DNA of 39,712 bases from Aureimonas sp. AU4 (GCF_001463765.1 NZ_BBWK01000007.1:1-39712), one strand, 5' to 3'. Shown: positions 7,159-18,145, counted from the first letter of the stretch. The notes: generated from the sequence alone by a model not told the origin. Made by a program: numbers and translations.

Positions 7159-7641
7159 ATCTCGCTCCCAAATCTCGCGCTCGACGGCTGGCTTCGACAT
7201 GCGCGCGAGCACCCGTGGCGCGACGGCTGGGGCGTATCATGGGACGGCGCCCCACCGGCGCCTGGAGCGGTGCGCTCGCGAGGCAAGCCGGAGCTGGCGC
7301 ATCAGCCCGCCGGCGATGCATCGGCGCCACGCCGGCCCTTCATGATGCGGTGGACCACGCGCCTCAAACCACTGTTATCGCTGCATGTTTTTGATTTGTT
7401 CCGCACCGTGCGCGGCGCCCCTTCGGCGGCATCGGAGGGGTTGTTCCCATTGACCCCCATGGGGTCCCATGATATCCCAAATTCCACGGTTCGATGCCTT
7501 CCAGTCGATCCGATTCCATCGTGTCGAGGTTGTGCGGCGGGCTCGTGAGGGCTCGCGCCGGGACGGCGTGTGCCTGCTTCCGGGTGTCGGCAGCGCGAGG
7601 GGTCGGTTTCGGCGCGGAAGGCTCATCGAACGCTTCGCCGG
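7159..7641 (+). other. Noncoding interval between rnpB and mraZ with the dcw promoter
   Basis: No convincing gene lies in this 483-base stretch; its open frames lack family features and usual codon bias. The left half probably includes the rnpB 3' trailer. The right half is more AT-rich (around 7365-7400 and 7440-7490) and carries four CCCA elements spaced ten bases apart, described separately. A weak promoter candidate TTGACC (7450-7455), 17 bases, TATCCC (7473-7478) overlaps those elements. One GATTC, a CcrM-type methylation site, lies at 7512-7516. Confidence 0.6.
7446..7479 (-). promoter_or_regulatory. MraZ-box array, four TGGG repeats with a 10-base period
   Basis: On the minus strand TGGG occurs four times with exact ten-base spacing; on the plus strand these are CCCA at 7446, 7456, 7466 and 7476. 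E. coli MraZ represses its own dcw promoter by binding TGGGN repeats separated by five bases, the same period. The array ends about 160-180 bases upstream of mraZ and overlaps a possible promoter. Autoregulation of the dcw operon is therefore likely. Four copies, one more than in E. coli, could seat more subunits of the MraZ ring. Confidence 0.75.
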
Positions 7642-7662
7642 ATGGAAACGGGTCTGTCGCGG

Positions 7663-8121
7663 ATGCGCTTCCTGTCCAATTGGATCAACAACGTGGACGC
7701 GAAGGGGCGAGTCTCCGTGCCGGCACCTTTTCGTCAGATCCTGGCCTCGCGCGGCGAGCGCGAGCTCTACGCGCTACAGGCGATCGGCCAGCCCGCCATC
7801 GATGTCGGCGGGCTCGATCTCCTCGAGCGCTACGAGGCGCGCATGGCTCAGGAAGATCCGTTCGGCGAGGACTACGCGGACATGTCGCTTTTCGCCTATG
7901 GCGACGGCGCCTTCCTGAAGCTCGACGCCGAGGGGCGTGTCGGCGTCACGGACTTCGTGCGAAGCCATACCGGCATCGGCGATCGAGTGGCCTTCGTGGG
8001 TCGCTCGCATTTCTTCCAGCTCTGGGAGCCTGCCGCGTTCGAGGCCCACCGGGCCGAGGCGCGCGCGCGGCTCCTCGCCAAGCGCTCGTCGCGCGACGAG
8101 CGCGAGAGATCACCGGAATGA
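7663..8121 (+). CDS. mraZ: Transcriptional regulator MraZ
   Basis: First gene of the dcw operon: a DNA-binding regulator with two SpoVT/AbrB-like half domains, 152 residues. The repeated motif is seen as [14 protein letters not shown] near the N-terminus and [14 protein letters not shown] in the second half. The start is uncertain. ATG 7663 (MRFLSNWIN) matches the usual alphaproteobacterial N-terminus RFLSN, while ATG 7642 would add seven residues; neither has a good Shine-Dalgarno sequence. The second repeat lacks the usual proline after the hydrophobic pair (GVTDFV). A TGGG repeat array upstream suggests autorepression. The stop codon overlaps the rsmH start. Confidence 0.95.
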   Translation: MRFLSNWINNVDAKGRVSVPAPFRQILASRGERELYALQAIGQPAIDVGGLDLLERYEARMAQEDPFGEDYADMSLFAYGDGAFLKLDAEGRVGVTDFVRSHTGIGDRVAFVGRSHFFQLWEPAAFEAHRAEARARLLAKRSSRDERERSPE

Positions 8122-9152
8122 TGACGGATCTCGGCGGGACCGAGGATCCCGCCGATGGCGGACCGGTTCGTCACATTCCGGTGCTTCTCGCGCCCGTCGC
8201 GGCCTCGCTCGACCTTCCTCCGGGAAGCCTGATCGTCGACGGGACCTTTGGCGCGGGCGGCTATTCGGCCGCCCTTCTTCGTCGTGGATACCGGGTGCTC
8301 GGCATCGACCGAGACCCGAGCGCCATCGCCGGTGCCCGGCCGTTCCTCGACGAATTTCCCGGCCTTCGGCTGCGCGAGGGGCGCTTCGGCGACATGGAGG
8401 CGATCCTTTCGGCGGAAGGGATCGACGAGGTCGACGGCGTCGTCCTCGACATCGGCGTGTCGTCCATGCAGATCGACGAGGCGGAGCGCGGCTTCTCGTT
8501 CCAGAAGGACGGGCCGCTCGACATGCGCATGAGCGGCGCGGGTCCTTCCGCGGCCGACGTCGTGAACCGTCTCAAGGTCGGCGATCTCGCGCGCGTCCTG
8601 AACTTCCTCGGCGAGGAGCGGCAGGCGGGGCGCATCGCACGCGCCATCGAGGCGCGCCGTGCCGAGCGGCCCTTCGAGCGCACGCTCGATCTGGCCAACC
8701 TCGTGGCCCGCACGATCGGGCGCAACCCGAAGGACCGCATCGATCCGGCGACGCGGACCTTTCAGGCGCTGCGCATCTTCGTCAACGACGAGCTGGGCGA
8801 GCTCGTGCGGGCACTTCTGGCGGCCGAGCGCGTGCTTCGGCCGGGCGGGCGGCTCTCGGTCGTGACCTTCCATTCGCTGGAGGATCGCATCGTGAAGCGC
8901 TTCCTGCGCGACCGCTCGGAGGCGGCGTCAGGCTCGCGCCATTTACCCGATGTTCAGCATAAAGCCCCAACATTCGAGTCGCGCAATCGGCCGGTCGTGG
9001 GCGAGGAGGGCGAGGTCGCCCTGAACCCGCGCGCCCGATCGGCCAAGCTGCGATCCGCCACCCGCACCCGAGCACCCGCGCGCGAGGGGAGGGAGGCCCA
9101 TGCCTTCGCGGATCTGCCGGACCTGGCCGATCTGCCCGCCGCCGGAGCTTGA
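8118..9152 (+). CDS. rsmH: 16S rRNA (cytosine(1402)-N(4))-methyltransferase RsmH
   Basis: SAM-dependent methyltransferase that modifies C1402 in the 16S rRNA decoding centre; formerly MraW. Length is 344 residues. The N-terminus contains [10 protein letters not shown]. The SAM-binding motif [14 protein letters not shown] starts at residue 41 and is followed by GIDRDPSAI. Further family signatures are [43 protein letters not shown] and [13 protein letters not shown]. The start is the ATGATG at 8118-8123, which overlaps the mraZ stop; both ATGs are in frame. Nothing in the sequence looks damaged. Confidence 0.97.
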   Translation: MMTDLGGTEDPADGGPVRHIPVLLAPVAASLDLPPGSLIVDGTFGAGGYSAALLRRGYRVLGIDRDPSAIAGARPFLDEFPGLRLREGRFGDMEAILSAEGIDEVDGVVLDIGVSSMQIDEAERGFSFQKDGPLDMRMSGAGPSAADVVNRLKVGDLARVLNFLGEERQAGRIARAIEARRAERPFERTLDLANLVARTIGRNPKDRIDPATRTFQALRIFVNDELGELVRALLAAERVLRPGGRLSVVTFHSLEDRIVKRFLRDRSEAASGSRHLPDVQHKAPTFESRNRPVVGEEGEVALNPRARSAKLRSATRTRAPAREGREAHAFADLPDLADLPAAGA

Positions 9153-9159
9153 CCTGTTC

Positions 9160-9516
9160 ATGTTGAAGACGCTCGACGTTCTTCTGATCGTGCTGATGCT
9201 CGGCGCCGCCGCCTGGACCTTCGGCAACAAGTACCAGGTCGAGGCGCTGGAGAGCCAGGTCATCGCGCTCGACCGCAAGATCGCGCTCGAGCGCGAGACG
9301 ATCCAGCTTCTCGAAGCCGACTGGAGCCTTCTGAACCAGCCGCGCCGCATGGAGGCTCTCGCCCAGGCCTTCAACGCCGACCTGCAGCTCGTTCCGATCG
9401 CGCCCGAGCAGATCGTGCGTCCCGACGAGCTGCCCTCCGCCCCGCTTCCGCCCGAGCCGGAGAAGGACGCCAAGGGGCGCACCTTCGCCGACGCCTCGAA
9501 GGGCCGTGCCCGATGA
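9160..9516 (+). CDS. ftsL: Cell division protein FtsL
   Basis: Small bitopic septal protein, 118 residues, that links the FtsQ-containing complex to activation of FtsWI. A single membrane segment spans about residues 5-22 (LDVLLIVLMLGAAAWTF). A coiled coil of about 28-62 (EALESQVIALDRKIALERE) is followed by the LLEADWSLLNQPRRMEAL stretch typical of alphaproteobacterial FtsL. The C-terminal 30 residues are Pro- and charge-rich. The start at 9160 (MLKTLDVLL) matches relatives; an in-frame ATG at 9100 would overlap rsmH by 53 bases and add an unlikely Cys/Pro-rich leader. The stop overlaps the ftsI start by ATGA. Confidence 0.9.
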   Translation: MLKTLDVLLIVLMLGAAAWTFGNKYQVEALESQVIALDRKIALERETIQLLEADWSLLNQPRRMEALAQAFNADLQLVPIAPEQIVRPDELPSAPLPPEPEKDAKGRTFADASKGRAR

Positions 9517-11249
9517 TCGCCCCGCTCCTGCGCCGCACGCCGTTGCGCCGTTTCCTGGCCCCCGTCTCCCCGTCGGATGCATCCGGGACGCGCCGGTCGC
9601 TGCGCCCGCGCCGCGCTGAGCCTCCGCGCAACCGCCCGCGCTTCCTGATCGCCGTCGGCCTGTTCTGCGCGATCTACGGCGTGATCGGCGCGCGCCTCGT
9701 CGTCTGGGGCGCGATCTCGGACCCGACCGACCCGTTCCAGACCTCCGGCATCGGCGGACCCATCACGCGGCCCGACCTCGTCGACCGCAACGGCGAGGTG
9801 CTGGCGACCGACATCAAGACCGCCTCGCTTTTTGCCGAGCCGCGCCGCATCGTGGACGCCGACGAGGCGACCGAGGCGCTCATGACGGTGCTGCCCGACC
9901 TCAACCCGAAGGTCGTCCATGCGCGCCTGTCCTCCAAGGCGGGCTTCGCCTGGCTGCGCCGCGAGCTGACGCCGCGCCAGCAGCAGGAGATCCTGGCGCT
10001 CGGCATTCCGGGCATCGGCTTCCGCAACGAGAAGAAGCGCTTCTACCCCGGAGGACCGACGGCGGCGCACGTCCTGGGCGCGGTGAACATCGACAACCAG
10101 GGCATCGCCGGCATGGAGAAGTATGTCGACGACTCGGGCTTCCGCGCCCTTCAGTCGTCGGGCTTCGCCTCGAACGGCGACCTCGAGCCGGTGAAGCTGT
10201 CGCTCGACCTGCGCGTCCAGCACATCGTGCGCGACGAACTCGTGGCGGGCGTCGAGCGCTACAAGGCGATCGCGGCGGGCGGACTCGTGATGGACGTCGA
10301 GACCGGCGAGATCATCGCCATGGCCTCGGTGCCCGACTACGACCCCAACACGCCCGGCGACGCCTTGAAGAAGGAGAACCTGAACCGCGTCTCGGCCGGC
10401 ACGTTCGAGATGGGCTCCACGTTCAAGATCTTCACGACCGCCATGGCGCTCGACTCCGGCAAGGTGAAGGTCACCGACATCTTCGACACGACGCCCTTCC
10501 GCGTCGCGGGCTTCACGATCAAGGAGTTCCACGGCAAGGGCCGGCCGCTCTCGGTGCCCGAGATTTTCGAATACTCCTCGAACGTCGGCTCGGCCCGCGA
10601 GGCCGACCTCATCGGCATCGACGGCCACAAGGAGTTCCTGACGCGCATGGGCCTTTTGTCGAAGGTCAAGACCGAGCTGCCCGAGGTCGCCATGCCGACC
10701 CAGCCCAAGGTCTGGAAGAAGATCAACTCCATGACCATCGCCTTCGGTCACGGCGTGTCCACCACACCCCTGAACACGGCGGTCGCCGCCGCCGCCATCG
10801 CCAACGGCGGCTGGTACATTCCCCCGACCTTCCTGCCGCGCACGAAGGAGGAGGCCGACAAGATCAAGGTCCGCGTCGTCGCGCAGCACACGTCCGACGA
10901 CATGCGCGGCATCTTCCGCCTCAACGGCGAACAGGGCTCTGGCAAGCGGGCCAACCCGCCGGGCTATCATGTCGGCGGCAAGACCGGCACGGCCGAGAAG
11001 GTCGTCAACGGACGCTACTCCAAGGACTCGCGCTTCAACGCCTATGTCGGGGCCTTCCCGATCGAGAAGCCCCGCTATCTCGTGGTCACGATCATCGACG
11101 AGCCCAAGCGCTTCGAGAAGGACCCGAACGCGACCGCCGGCTTCAACGCGGGCGTCATGGTCGGCAACATCGTGCGCCGCGCCGCGACCTTCCTCAACGT
11201 CAAGCCGGACTTCGGCGACACGGGGCGCCAGCTCCTCGTCTCCTACTGA
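9513..11249 (+). CDS. ftsI: Septal peptidoglycan transpeptidase FtsI (PBP3)
   Basis: Class B penicillin-binding protein that cross-links septal peptidoglycan with FtsW, 578 residues. It has a basic cytoplasmic tail, one membrane anchor at about 44-66, a pedestal domain beginning near TRPDLVDRNGEVLATD (86-101), and a transpeptidase domain from about 235. Active-site motifs are the nucleophile Ser302 in STFK (302-305), SSN (355-357) and KTG (490-492, in GGKTGTAEK). Length and motif spacing are normal. It overlaps ftsL by four bases (ATGA), so it is probably translationally coupled. Confidence 0.97.
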   Translation: MIAPLLRRTPLRRFLAPVSPSDASGTRRSLRPRRAEPPRNRPRFLIAVGLFCAIYGVIGARLVVWGAISDPTDPFQTSGIGGPITRPDLVDRNGEVLATDIKTASLFAEPRRIVDADEATEALMTVLPDLNPKVVHARLSSKAGFAWLRRELTPRQQQEILALGIPGIGFRNEKKRFYPGGPTAAHVLGAVNIDNQGIAGMEKYVDDSGFRALQSSGFASNGDLEPVKLSLDLRVQHIVRDELVAGVERYKAIAAGGLVMDVETGEIIAMASVPDYDPNTPGDALKKENLNRVSAGTFEMGSTFKIFTTAMALDSGKVKVTDIFDTTPFRVAGFTIKEFHGKGRPLSVPEIFEYSSNVGSAREADLIGIDGHKEFLTRMGLLSKVKTELPEVAMPTQPKVWKKINSMTIAFGHGVSTTPLNTAVAAAAIANGGWYIPPTFLPRTKEEADKIKVRVVAQHTSDDMRGIFRLNGEQGSGKRANPPGYHVGGKTGTAEKVVNGRYSKDSRFNAYVGAFPIEKPRYLVVTIIDEPKRFEKDPNATAGFNAGVMVGNIVRRAATFLNVKPDFGDTGRQLLVSY

Positions 11250-11269
11250 GCGATTCGAAAACGCTTCTA

Positions 11270-11302
11270 TCGGCGGTCGACTTGTCCTAAGCCGACCGCC
11301 GA
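11270..11302 (+). other. Intergenic hairpin between ftsI and murE
   Basis: A ten-base stem, TCGGCGGTCG (11270-11279) with CGACCGCCGA (11293-11302), and a 13-base loop in the 94-base gap between ftsI and murE. This is one of few real gaps in an otherwise closely packed operon. It lacks a T-tract, so it is more likely an mRNA stability or processing element than a terminator. A GATTC site lies just upstream. Confidence 0.5.
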
Positions 11303-11343
11303 CCCCGGCCACCGGCCGATAGACGGACACGGGAACGCCGTTG

Positions 11344-12795
11344 ATGAAACTCTCCGACCTCGCCGCCGACATCGCAACGGGCGACGACCTCGCGAGCGTG
11401 GAGATACGCGGCCTCACCGCCGACTCCCGCGCCGTGAAGCCCGGCGACCTCTTCGCCGCGCTGCCCGGCACGAAGGGCGACGGCGCGAGCTATGTCGCGG
11501 AAGCGCGCGCCAAGGGCGCCGCCGCCGTTCTCCTGCCGCTCGACGCGCCGGCGCCGCAGGCGGGGGGCGCTGTCCTGCGCGCGCCGGACGCGCGCCGCGC
11601 CCTCGCCCTCATGGCCGCCCGCTTCCACGGCGCGCAGCCCGAGCATGTCGTGGCGGTGACGGGCACCAGCGGCAAGACCTCGATCGCCGCCTTCACGCGC
11701 CAGATCTGGACGACGCTCGGCCTCAAGGCCGCCTCGATCGGAACGACCGGCGTCGTCTCGCCGACGCGCGACGACTACGGCACGCTGACGACGCCGGACC
11801 CCGTGGCGCTCAGCCTCCTCATGCGTGAACTCGCCGACGAGGGCGTGACCCACGCCGCGATGGAGGCGTCGAGCCACGGGCTCGAGCAGCGCCGCCTCGA
11901 CGGCGTGCGTCTGCGCGCGGCGGGCTTCAGCAATCTCGGCCGCGACCACATGGACTACCACGCGACGGTCGAGGAGTATTTCGCGGCCAAGATGCGCCTC
12001 TTCGACACGCTCCTGCCCAAGGGCTCGCCGGCCGTGATCTTCGCCGACGACCGCTGGTCGGGCGCCGCCGTCGAGGCCGCGCAGCGCGCCGGCATGACCG
12101 TGATGACGGTCGGGCGCGACGGCGGGTTCCTGAAGCTCAAGCGCCTGGAGCACGAGCGCAACCGGCAGGTCGCGGAGATCGACGCAGCCGGCCGGCTGCA
12201 CCGCATCGTGCTGCCGCTGGCGGGTGAGTTCCAGATGTCCAACGCCCTGGTCGCCGCGGGCCTTGCGGTCGCGGGCGGGGTCAATGTCGACGATGTCCTG
12301 CCGGCGCTGGAAACGCTCCGGGGCGCGCCCGGCCGCCTCGACCTCGCCGCCACGACAGCGGAGGGCGCGCCGGTCTTCGTGGACTACGCCCACAAACCGG
12401 AGGCCCTAGAGAACGTTCTCGCGGCGGTCCGTCCGTTCACGACGGGCCGCGTGATCGCGGTGATCGGCTGCGGCGGCGACCGCGACCGGGGCAAGCGCCC
12501 GATCATGGGCGCGATCGCCGAGCGTCTTGCCGACGTCGTGATCGTCACCGACGACAATCCGCGCTCCGAGGAGCCGGCCACGATCCGCGCGGCGATCCTC
12601 GAGGACGCGCCCAAGGCCGAGGAGATCGCCGACCGGCGCGAGGCGATCCGTCATGCCGTCATGATGGCGCGCAGCGGCGACACGGTGGTGGTCGCCGGCA
12701 AGGGGCACGAGAACGGCCAGACGGTCGGCACCGTGACGCTGCCTTTCAGCGATCACGAGGAGGTCCGCCGCGCGGTCGGGGAGGCGGCACGATGA
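11344..12795 (+). CDS. murE: UDP-MurNAc-tripeptide synthetase MurE
   Basis: Cytoplasmic Mur ligase that adds the third stem-peptide residue to UDP-MurNAc-L-Ala-D-Glu with ATP; 483 residues. The ATP loop GTSGKTS is at 107-113. The substrate-selecting loop DNPR (404-407) marks meso-diaminopimelate specificity, in contrast to the DxxR/K forms of lysine-adding enzymes. Other landmarks are [27 protein letters not shown] and VVAGKGHE. The start is taken as ATG 11344; the preceding codon TTG at 11341 is in frame and could also initiate. The stop overlaps murF by four bases. Confidence 0.97.
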   Translation: MKLSDLAADIATGDDLASVEIRGLTADSRAVKPGDLFAALPGTKGDGASYVAEARAKGAAAVLLPLDAPAPQAGGAVLRAPDARRALALMAARFHGAQPEHVVAVTGTSGKTSIAAFTRQIWTTLGLKAASIGTTGVVSPTRDDYGTLTTPDPVALSLLMRELADEGVTHAAMEASSHGLEQRRLDGVRLRAAGFSNLGRDHMDYHATVEEYFAAKMRLFDTLLPKGSPAVIFADDRWSGAAVEAAQRAGMTVMTVGRDGGFLKLKRLEHERNRQVAEIDAAGRLHRIVLPLAGEFQMSNALVAAGLAVAGGVNVDDVLPALETLRGAPGRLDLAATTAEGAPVFVDYAHKPEALENVLAAVRPFTTGRVIAVIGCGGDRDRGKRPIMGAIAERLADVVIVTDDNPRSEEPATIRAAILEDAPKAEEIADRREAIRHAVMMARSGDTVVVAGKGHENGQTVGTVTLPFSDHEEVRRAVGEAAR

Positions 12796-14261
12796 CGGAA
12801 CCGCTCTGGACCGGCGCCGCGATCGCCGAGGCGACCGGCGGTCGCCCGGTCGGAACCATGCCGCCCGCGATCGGCGGCGTCTCGATCGACACGCGCTCGC
12901 TGGAGCCGGGCGACGTCTTCTTCGCGATCCGCGGCGACCGGGTCGACGGTCACCAGTTCCTACGGCCCGCGATCGCCGCCGGCGCGGCGCTTCTCGTCGT
13001 CTCCAAGGAGAAGCTGCCGGCCCTCGGCAGCCTGCCCGTGCCGCTGCTCGTGGTGGACGACGTGCTGAAGGCGATGGAGCGTCTGGCCGTTGCCGCCCGC
13101 GCCCGTGCGCAGGCCCGCATCGTCGCGGTGACGGGCAGCGTCGGCAAGACCACCACCAAGGAGGCGCTGCGCCACGCGCTCGGCGCGGAAGGCACGGTCC
13201 ACGCCTCGGAGGCCTCCTTCAACAATCATTGGGGCGTGCCGCTCTCGCTCGCGCGCCTGCCGGCCGACACGCGCTTTGCCGTGTTCGAGATCGGCATGAA
13301 CCATCCGGACGAGATCCGGCCGCTGGTCAAGATCGTGCGTCCGCATGTGGCGATCGTCACGCTGATCGCCCCGGCCCATCTCGGCCATTTCGAGAACCTG
13401 CGCGCGATCACGCGCGCCAAGGGCGAGATCTTCGAGGGGCTGACGCCCGGCGGCACGGCCGTGATCAACGCCGACGATCCCGAGAGCGCGGCCCTGCGCG
13501 AGATCGCGCTCGCGGCCGGCGTCACCCGCATCACCACCTTCGGCGAGGCGGACGGGGCGGACTACCGCCTGACGGGCTTCGCCCCGCTCGAGGAGGGCTC
13601 GCACGCGAGCGCCTTGATCGACGGAACTCCGGTCGAGTTCCAGCTGCCGTCCGGCGGCCGACACCTCGTCCAGAACACGCTGGCCGTGCTCGGCGCGGCC
13701 GACCTCCTCGGCGCCGACGTCGCGCTGGCCGCCGCCGCGCTTTCCTCCTGGCGCGCGGGCACGGGCCGCGGCGCGCGCCACCGGCTCGCTGTCGGCTCCG
13801 GCATGCTGACGCTGATCGACGAGAGCTACAACGCCAACCCGGCCTCGATGCGCGCCGCGCTCGGTCTTCTGGGCGCGATGCAGCCCGGCCCGGGCGGGCG
13901 GCGCATCGCGCTTCTGGGCGACATGCTGGAGCTCGGGTCCTTCTCGCGCGACCTGCACGAGACCCTGGTGGAGCCCGTCGCCGAAGCCGGTTGCGACCTC
14001 GTTCTTCTGGCGGGCGCGGAGATGCGCACGCTCTACCTCGCGCTGCGCGAGCGCGGGATCGAGGCGCAGTGGTTCGGCTCCGCCGGGGAGCTTGAGGAAA
14101 GCTTGGCCGGTCATCTTCGCCCCGGCGACGTCGTCATGGCCAAGGCGTCCAAGAGCATCGGCTTCAGCCGTCTCGTGGAGAACCTCGTCGCTCGTCTCGG
14201 CACGCCCGCCGGGGCGCACGAGGCGTCGCTCCGCCCCACCACGATGGCCCAGGACGCTTGA
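12792..14261 (+). CDS. murF: UDP-MurNAc-tripeptide--D-alanyl-D-alanine ligase MurF
   Basis: Mur ligase that adds D-Ala-D-Ala to the tripeptide precursor, completing UDP-MurNAc-pentapeptide; 489 residues. The N-terminal uridine-binding domain contains [19 protein letters not shown]. The ATP loop GSVGKTTTK is at 115-123. The central segment [13 protein letters not shown], followed by [11 protein letters not shown], is diagnostic of MurF. Near the C-terminus, [16 protein letters not shown] is the usual MurF substrate segment. ATG 12792 overlaps the murE stop. The last 25 or so residues are variable. Confidence 0.97.
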   Translation: MTEPLWTGAAIAEATGGRPVGTMPPAIGGVSIDTRSLEPGDVFFAIRGDRVDGHQFLRPAIAAGAALLVVSKEKLPALGSLPVPLLVVDDVLKAMERLAVAARARAQARIVAVTGSVGKTTTKEALRHALGAEGTVHASEASFNNHWGVPLSLARLPADTRFAVFEIGMNHPDEIRPLVKIVRPHVAIVTLIAPAHLGHFENLRAITRAKGEIFEGLTPGGTAVINADDPESAALREIALAAGVTRITTFGEADGADYRLTGFAPLEEGSHASALIDGTPVEFQLPSGGRHLVQNTLAVLGAADLLGADVALAAAALSSWRAGTGRGARHRLAVGSGMLTLIDESYNANPASMRAALGLLGAMQPGPGGRRIALLGDMLELGSFSRDLHETLVEPVAEAGCDLVLLAGAEMRTLYLALRERGIEAQWFGSAGELEESLAGHLRPGDVVMAKASKSIGFSRLVENLVARLGTPAGAHEASLRPTTMAQDA

Positions 14262-14268
14262 ACGACCG

Positions 14269-15351
14269 ATGCTCAGCTATCTTGCCGCGCTCGCCGCGGA
14301 CGTCCAGGCCTTCAACGTCTTCCGCTACATCACCTTCCGCACCGGCGGGGCTCTGATCACGTCCTTCATCACGGTCTTCCTGTTCGGACCGGCGATCATC
14401 GCGAACCTGCGCGTTCGGCAGGGGCGGGGGCAGCCGATCCGCGCCGACGGGCCGCAGACCCATTTCAAGAAGGCCGGCACGCCCACGATGGGCGGCCTCA
14501 TGATCCTCGCGGGTCTCCTGGCCTCGACGCTGCTCTGGGCCGACCTATCCAACCTCTACGTCTGGACGGTGCTGTTGGTGACTGTCGGCTTCGGCGCCAT
14601 CGGCTTCTACGACGACTATCTGAAGGTCACGAAGCAGAGCCACCTCGGCTTCTCCGGCAAGGCGCGGCTCGCCATCGAGTTCGCCATCGCGCTGGCCGCC
14701 GGCGTCCTCATCATCCTCGCGCAGACGGGCTCCTTCGCGACCTCGCTGTCGATCCCCTTCTTCAAGCAGCTCCTGATCGACCTCGGCTGGTTCTACGCCG
14801 CCTTCGCCGCCGTCGTGATCGTGGGCGCGGGCAACGCGGTGAACCTCACGGACGGCCTCGACGGGTTGGCGATCATGCCAATCATGATCGCGGCCGCCGC
14901 CTTCGGCCTGATCGCCTATCTCGCGGGCAACACGAACTTCTCGAACTACCTGCAGATCCACTACGTCGCGGGCACGGGCGAACTTTCCGTGATCTGCGGC
15001 GCGCTGATCGGCGCGGGCCTCGGCTTCCTGTGGTTCAACGCCCCGCCGGCCGCGATCTTCATGGGCGACACGGGTTCGCTGGCGCTGGGCGGCCTCGTCG
15101 GCACGGTCGCGGTCGCCACCAAGCACGAACTGGTGCTCGCCGTGATCGGCGGCCTCTTCGTGATCGAGGCGCTCTCGGTGATCATTCAGGTCGCCTCGTT
15201 CAAGCTCACCGGCAAGCGCGTCTTCCTGATGGCGCCGATCCACCACCATTTCGAGAAGCTCGGCTGGACCGAGAGCCAGGTCGTGGTGCGCTTCTGGATC
15301 ATCGCGCTGCTTCTCGCCTTCGTCGGCCTGTCGACGCTGAAGCTCCGCTAG
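14269..15351 (+). CDS. mraY: Phospho-MurNAc-pentapeptide transferase MraY
   Basis: Polytopic membrane enzyme that transfers phospho-MurNAc-pentapeptide to undecaprenyl phosphate, making lipid I; 360 residues, the usual length. About ten hydrophobic segments are visible. The catalytic aspartate pair is Asp115/Asp116 in GFYDDYLK. Further family motifs are [12 protein letters not shown] (65-76), [13 protein letters not shown], and the histidine run [13 protein letters not shown] near the C-terminus. The ATG at 14269 is seven bases after the murF stop; the frame is open further upstream, but only inside murF. Confidence 0.97.
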   Translation: MLSYLAALAADVQAFNVFRYITFRTGGALITSFITVFLFGPAIIANLRVRQGRGQPIRADGPQTHFKKAGTPTMGGLMILAGLLASTLLWADLSNLYVWTVLLVTVGFGAIGFYDDYLKVTKQSHLGFSGKARLAIEFAIALAAGVLIILAQTGSFATSLSIPFFKQLLIDLGWFYAAFAAVVIVGAGNAVNLTDGLDGLAIMPIMIAAAAFGLIAYLAGNTNFSNYLQIHYVAGTGELSVICGALIGAGLGFLWFNAPPAAIFMGDTGSLALGGLVGTVAVATKHELVLAVIGGLFVIEALSVIIQVASFKLTGKRVFLMAPIHHHFEKLGWTESQVVVRFWIIALLLAFVGLSTLKLR

Positions 15352-15362
15352 GGGACGCCCAC

Positions 15363-16757
15363 ATGATCGCAGCCGAGACCTTCCGCGGGCAGCCGGTCGC
15401 CCTGTTCGGCCTCGGCGGGTCGGGGCTCGCCACGGCCCGCTCGCTCCAGGCGGGCGGCGCGAAGCTGACCGCCTTCGACGACAACCCGCGCTCGGTCGAG
15501 ACGGCGGCGGGCGAGGGGCTTTCCACCGGCGATCTCCATGCGCTCGACTGGAGCGGCCTGGCCGCGCTGGTGCTCTCGCCCGGCGTGCCGCTGACCCATC
15601 CCAAGCCGCATTGGGCGGTGGAGCTCGCCGCAGCCAACGGCGTGCCCGTCATCGGCGACATCGAGATATTCGCCCGCGAGCGCGCGCGGCTGGGGGGCGA
15701 GGCGCCCTTCGTCGCCATCACCGGAACCAACGGCAAGAGCACGACCACGGCGCTGATCGCGCACGTCCTGCGCCATTCGGGCCGCGACACGCAGCTCGGC
15801 GGCAATATCGGCGTGCCGGTGCTGACGCTCGAGCCGCCACGCGCCGACCGCTTCTACGTGGTCGAGTGTTCCTCCTACCAGATCGACCTCGCACCCTCGA
15901 TCGCCCCCACCGTCGGCCTCCTTCTCAACCTCTCGCCCGACCATCTCGACCGCCACGGCACGATGGAGAACTACGCGGCCATCAAGGCGCGGCTCCTGAA
16001 GGAGGCGGGCACGGCGGTGGTGGGCGTCGACGACGAGTGGTGCGCCGGCATCGCCGACTGGCACGAGGGCGAGGGACGCCCGCTCGTGCGCATATCGCGC
16101 TCGCGCGAGCTCACTGATGGCATCTTCTTCCGCGACGGGACCCTCCACGTCATGCGTGGCGGCGAGGCCGAGCGGCGCATCGCGCTCGGCGGCATCGGCT
16201 CGCTGCGGGGTGCGCATAACGGCCAGAACGCGGCGGCCGCCGTCGCGGCCCTTCGCGCGCTCGGTCTCTCCTTCGAGGAGATCGAGGCGGGCCTGCGATC
16301 CTTTCCCGGGCTCGCCCATCGCATGGAAGAGGTCGCGCGCGTCGGCACGGTGCTCTTCGTCAACGATTCCAAGGCGACCAATGCCGATGCCGCCGCGCCC
16401 GCGCTCGGCAGCTTCCCGCGCATCCACTGGATCGCCGGCGGCCTGCCCAAGGAGGGCGGCATCGCCTCGCTCGAGCCGCTGTTTCCCCGCGTCGCCAAAG
16501 CTTACCTGATCGGCGAGGCGGCGCCCGCCTTCGCCGCCACTCTTGGTGAACGAATTCCTTACGAAATCTCGGGTAGTCTCCAGGTCGCGGTCGAGAACGC
16601 CGCGCGCGAGGCGGGCACCAGCGGCCGCGAGGAGATCGTCCTCCTTTCGCCGGCCTGCGCCTCCTTCGACCAGTTCCGGAACTTCGAGGTGCGAGGCGAC
16701 ACGTTCCGCCAGTTGGTGAACGCGTTGCCGGGCGCCGCGCCTATCGTGAGGACATGA
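15363..16757 (+). CDS. murD: UDP-MurNAc-L-alanine--D-glutamate ligase MurD
   Basis: Mur ligase that adds D-glutamate, the second residue of the stem peptide; 464 residues. The N-terminal Rossmann-like domain begins [17 protein letters not shown]. The ATP loop GTNGKSTTT is at 121-129. Diagnostic segments are [41 protein letters not shown] and [15 protein letters not shown] 15363 has AGGGGA upstream, just after the mraY stop. The end overlaps ftsW by four bases (ATGA). Confidence 0.97.
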   Translation: MIAAETFRGQPVALFGLGGSGLATARSLQAGGAKLTAFDDNPRSVETAAGEGLSTGDLHALDWSGLAALVLSPGVPLTHPKPHWAVELAAANGVPVIGDIEIFARERARLGGEAPFVAITGTNGKSTTTALIAHVLRHSGRDTQLGGNIGVPVLTLEPPRADRFYVVECSSYQIDLAPSIAPTVGLLLNLSPDHLDRHGTMENYAAIKARLLKEAGTAVVGVDDEWCAGIADWHEGEGRPLVRISRSRELTDGIFFRDGTLHVMRGGEAERRIALGGIGSLRGAHNGQNAAAAVAALRALGLSFEEIEAGLRSFPGLAHRMEEVARVGTVLFVNDSKATNADAAAPALGSFPRIHWIAGGLPKEGGIASLEPLFPRVAKAYLIGEAAPAFAATLGERIPYEISGSLQVAVENAAREAGTSGREEIVLLSPACASFDQFRNFEVRGDTFRQLVNALPGAAPIVRT

Positions 16758-17920
16758 GCGTCATGGCCGCCAGCCGCGCCAAGAAGGGTGTGATCACCGA
16801 CTGGTGGTGGTCGATCGACCGCTGGTTCCTGGCGGCCTTCCTGATCCTGATGATCGGCGGCATGGTGCTGAGCTTCGCCGCCAGCCCGCCGGTCGCCGAG
16901 AAGATCGGCCTGGAGCCCTTCCACTTCGTGAAGCGGCACGCGCTCTTCCTGCTGCCTTCGATCGCCGCCATGCTGGCGACCTCGCTGCTGACCCCGCGCG
17001 GCATCCGACGCATGTCGATCATCATGCTGGGCGTGGCGATCGTCCTGATGGTCGCGGCCCTGTTCTTCGGCATGGAGGTCAAGGGCGCGCGGCGCTGGGT
17101 GGGCGCCGGACCGCTGACGATCCAGCCCTCCGAGTTCATGAAGCCGGCCTTCGTCGTGGTCTGCGCCTGGCTCTTCGCCGAGCGTTCGCGCCGCTCCGAC
17201 ATCCCCGGCAACCTCTTCTCGATCATGCTGCTCGGAACGGTCGTGGCGCTGCTCGTCGCCCAGCCCGACCTCGGCCAGACCATCCTGACGACCTCGGTCT
17301 GGGGCGGCCTCTTCTTCATGGCCGGGCTGCCGTGGCTCTGGATCGTGATGCTGGGCGGCCTCGGCGGCTTCGGCATCCTCGGCGCCTACGTCGTCTTCCC
17401 GCACGTGGCCTCCCGCTTCGACCGCTTCCTCACGGGCGAGGGCGACACGTTCCAGACCGATACGGCGCGCGAGGCGATCCTGCGCGGCGGCTGGTTCGGC
17501 CAGGGGCCGGGCGAGGGCATCGTGAAGCGCCTCCTGCCCGATAGCCACACCGACTTCGCCTATTCGGTGATCGCCGAGGAGTTCGGCATCATCTCCTGCA
17601 TGGCGCTGACGGCGGTCTTCGCCTTCATCGTGATCCGGGGCCTCAACGTGGCGTTCGCCCAGCGCGACACGTTCAACCGGCTTGCCATCACCGGCCTCGT
17701 GATGCTGTTCGGCCTCCAGTCGATCATCAACATGGCGGTGAACCTCCACCTCATGCCCGCCAAGGGCATGACGCTGCCCTTCATCAGCTATGGCGGCTCG
17801 TCCATGCTGGCGGTCGCGATCACGGCCGGCTTCGTGCTCGCGCTCACGCGCCGCCGCGCCGACAACGTCTCGCAGACCGATCGGCTGATGGAACGGACGA
17901 TGGCGGCGCAGGCGGCCTGA
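16754..17920 (+). CDS. ftsW: Septal peptidoglycan polymerase FtsW (SEDS family)
   Basis: Multipass membrane glycosyltransferase that polymerises lipid II at the septum together with FtsI; 388 residues with about ten hydrophobic segments. SEDS hallmarks are [20 protein letters not shown] around 113-132, [11 protein letters not shown], and the C-terminal [13 protein letters not shown]. The large periplasmic loop contains DTARE and [18 protein letters not shown], typical of FtsW. In most relatives murG follows directly. Here the operon is interrupted by about 2.3 kb carrying two genes on the opposite strand, so ftsW is the last gene of the first dcw block. Confidence 0.97.
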   Translation: MSVMAASRAKKGVITDWWWSIDRWFLAAFLILMIGGMVLSFAASPPVAEKIGLEPFHFVKRHALFLLPSIAAMLATSLLTPRGIRRMSIIMLGVAIVLMVAALFFGMEVKGARRWVGAGPLTIQPSEFMKPAFVVVCAWLFAERSRRSDIPGNLFSIMLLGTVVALLVAQPDLGQTILTTSVWGGLFFMAGLPWLWIVMLGGLGGFGILGAYVVFPHVASRFDRFLTGEGDTFQTDTAREAILRGGWFGQGPGEGIVKRLLPDSHTDFAYSVIAEEFGIISCMALTAVFAFIVIRGLNVAFAQRDTFNRLAITGLVMLFGLQSIINMAVNLHLMPAKGMTLPFISYGGSSMLAVAITAGFVLALTRRRADNVSQTDRLMERTMAAQAA

Positions 17921-18145
17921 GGGCGCCCGCCAGACCGTGCCGGGCGAGCGGACTGGTTGTGTGGTCCGACGCTCGACGCAAGGAGCCGGGTGGTGCCGCT
18001 GCAGCGCCGTGCGTGCAGGGGTGACGGCGCCGTGATGCCTGCGATCCGGCACCTTGAACCGAAATCGGGCATTCCAGGACGCGTTTCTTGCCACCGCCGC
18101 GTGCGCCGCTGGCAAATCTATTCCAGGCGTTTCCGGCTGCGAGCT

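Noticed and set aside
7159-7641. Short open frames between rnpB and mraZ as genes
   Set aside because: Arg-rich products with no motifs, lying in the RNase P trailer and the dcw promoter region.
8943-11471. Open frame of 842 codons on the minus strand opposite ftsL, ftsI and the start of murE
   Set aside because: Low-complexity Arg/Ala/Gly/Val product without recognisable domains, fully antisense to well-supported dcw genes.
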